Below, one piece after another: positions 6,096 through 6,748 of a stretch of DNA of 6,748 bases. Source of the stretch: an uncultured Lachnospiraceae bacterium (GTDB lineage Bacteria > Bacillota > Clostridia > Lachnospirales > Lachnospiraceae). Made by a program: the position numbers and the translations under genes. Location of the stretch: positions 1,698-8,445 of the forward strand of contig CAJUTD010000094.1 in the NCBI GenBank assembly GCA_910589635.1, written 5' to 3'. Position 1 is the first letter of the stretch, and each line of letters opens with the position of its first letter. The notes below the pieces were generated by a model. It ran no database searches. It was not told the DNA's origin and was given only the letters and a program-made list of their open reading frames with translations.

Positions 6096-6748
6096 ATGCG
6101 TTGCTTTCCATCAATCCCTGATAAAATTCATCCACCATTTGACGGTATTCTTCAAATTTGTACATATCTTTATTTGCCACATCATACTTGATGGCAATAA
6201 TTTTCTCAAAAATACGATTTTCTTTGAGTAACGCCATTGGCATTCCCAAATCAATCAACGCCCGGCATTTCTCATAGAGATAGAGAATAATCTTCATCAT
6301 TTCCAACTGCTTCTCCATGGGAACAAAGGTGTCCTCCGCATGAAAGGCATTCTGTTGTAAAAATCCCAGGCGAATGACCCTGGCAATCTCTAAAATAAGC
6401 TTCTGGTCGTCGGGAAGCACGTCGCTGCCAATCAGCTTCACAATCTCATTCAAACGGCTTTCCGTCGTCAGGATATGGAGCAATTCGTTGCGGCAGGGGA
6501 CGAAATCAGCCCCCACATTGGCGCCATACCAATGTTCCAAATCACCCAGGTATTCCGTATAACTGGTAAGCCAGTTGATTGCCGGATAATGCCTGGCATA
6601 AGCAAGAGCCTTATCCAAGGCCAGAAAGCAGCGTACGAAACGCTTCGTATTCTGTGTCACCGGTTCGGAAAAATCGCCTCCCTGAGGCGATACGGCGCCG
6701 ATGATAGTGACGCTTCCATCCGTCCCGTTGAGATTCTCCACATAACCG
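6094..6748 (-). CDS. ntpA: V/A-type ATPase catalytic subunit A, C-terminal part (5' end beyond window)
   Basis: This is the last 217 codons of the catalytic A subunit of a V/A-type rotary ATPase, the cytoplasmic V1 headpiece subunit that hydrolyses or makes ATP in A3B3. The reading frame is open to the right window edge, so the gene starts outside; family members are near 590 residues. The first complete codons read G-Y-V, and the valine is an internal GTG rather than a start. Near the beginning is the family block GAVSPQGGDFSEPVTQNT, followed about 10 residues later by the LDKALAYARHYPAINW block. After this comes the helical C-terminal domain, ending ESNA and a TAG stop. The P-loop and the characteristic non-homologous insertion of A subunits lie upstream and cannot be checked. 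The subunit B gene follows after 9 bases, with its ribosome binding site overlapping this stop. The alternative, a catalytic F-type beta subunit, is unlikely because the neighbours are V-type B and D. Whether the pump moves H+ or Na+ cannot be told here. Confidence 0.96.
   Translation of the reverse strand, partial: GYVENLNGTDGSVTIIGAVSPQGGDFSEPVTQNTKRFVRCFLALDKALAYARHYPAINWLTSYTEYLGDLEHWYGANVGADFVPCRNELLHILTTESRLNEIVKLIGSDVLPDDQKLILEIARVIRLGFLQQNAFHAEDTFVPMEKQLEMMKIILYLYEKCRALIDLGMPMALLKENRIFEKIIAIKYDVANKDMYKFEEYRQMVDEFYQGLMESNA

Overview
The window reads as a single, tightly packed minus-strand gene train from a low-to-mid GC Gram-positive anaerobe, most likely a clostridial bacterium such as a Lachnospiraceae member. 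This placement is inferred from the bacterial V/A-type ATPase genes, the AGGAGG-type ribosome binding sites before several starts, and the general look of the proteins. No taxonomic marker gene is present. Seven coding regions run right to left. Two are cut by the window edges. All gaps between them are 44 bases or less, and there is no gene-free stretch over 300 bases.

In transcription order, the right half (6748 to 2978) holds the 3' part of the V/A-type ATPase catalytic subunit A gene, the complete subunit B gene, a gene for an exported metallophosphoesterase, and the complete subunit D (central stalk) gene. The phosphoesterase is not an ATPase subunit, yet it sits inside the ATPase gene order between B and D. 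It also carries a changed metal-binding motif: Asp replaces Asn in the usual GNHD block.

In the left half (2952 to 1) the train continues without a visible terminator or promoter into a MoxR-type AAA+ ATPase, a two-helix membrane DUF58 protein, and the N-terminal part of a multi-spanning membrane protein. The last protein looks like the start of a transglutaminase-like (TgpA-type) enzyme, whose catalytic domain would lie off the left edge. MoxR-DUF58-transglutaminase is a recurring bacterial trio of unknown precise function.

Taken together, the layout suggests one transcript that encodes part of a rotary ion-pumping ATPase, an extracytoplasmic phosphoesterase and a MoxR chaperone-like module with membrane partners. 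Co-transcription is inferred from spacing alone. MoxR-family ATPases are known to help mature or activate multi-subunit complexes, so a link to ATPase assembly or to the cell envelope is possible, but the sequence does not prove it.
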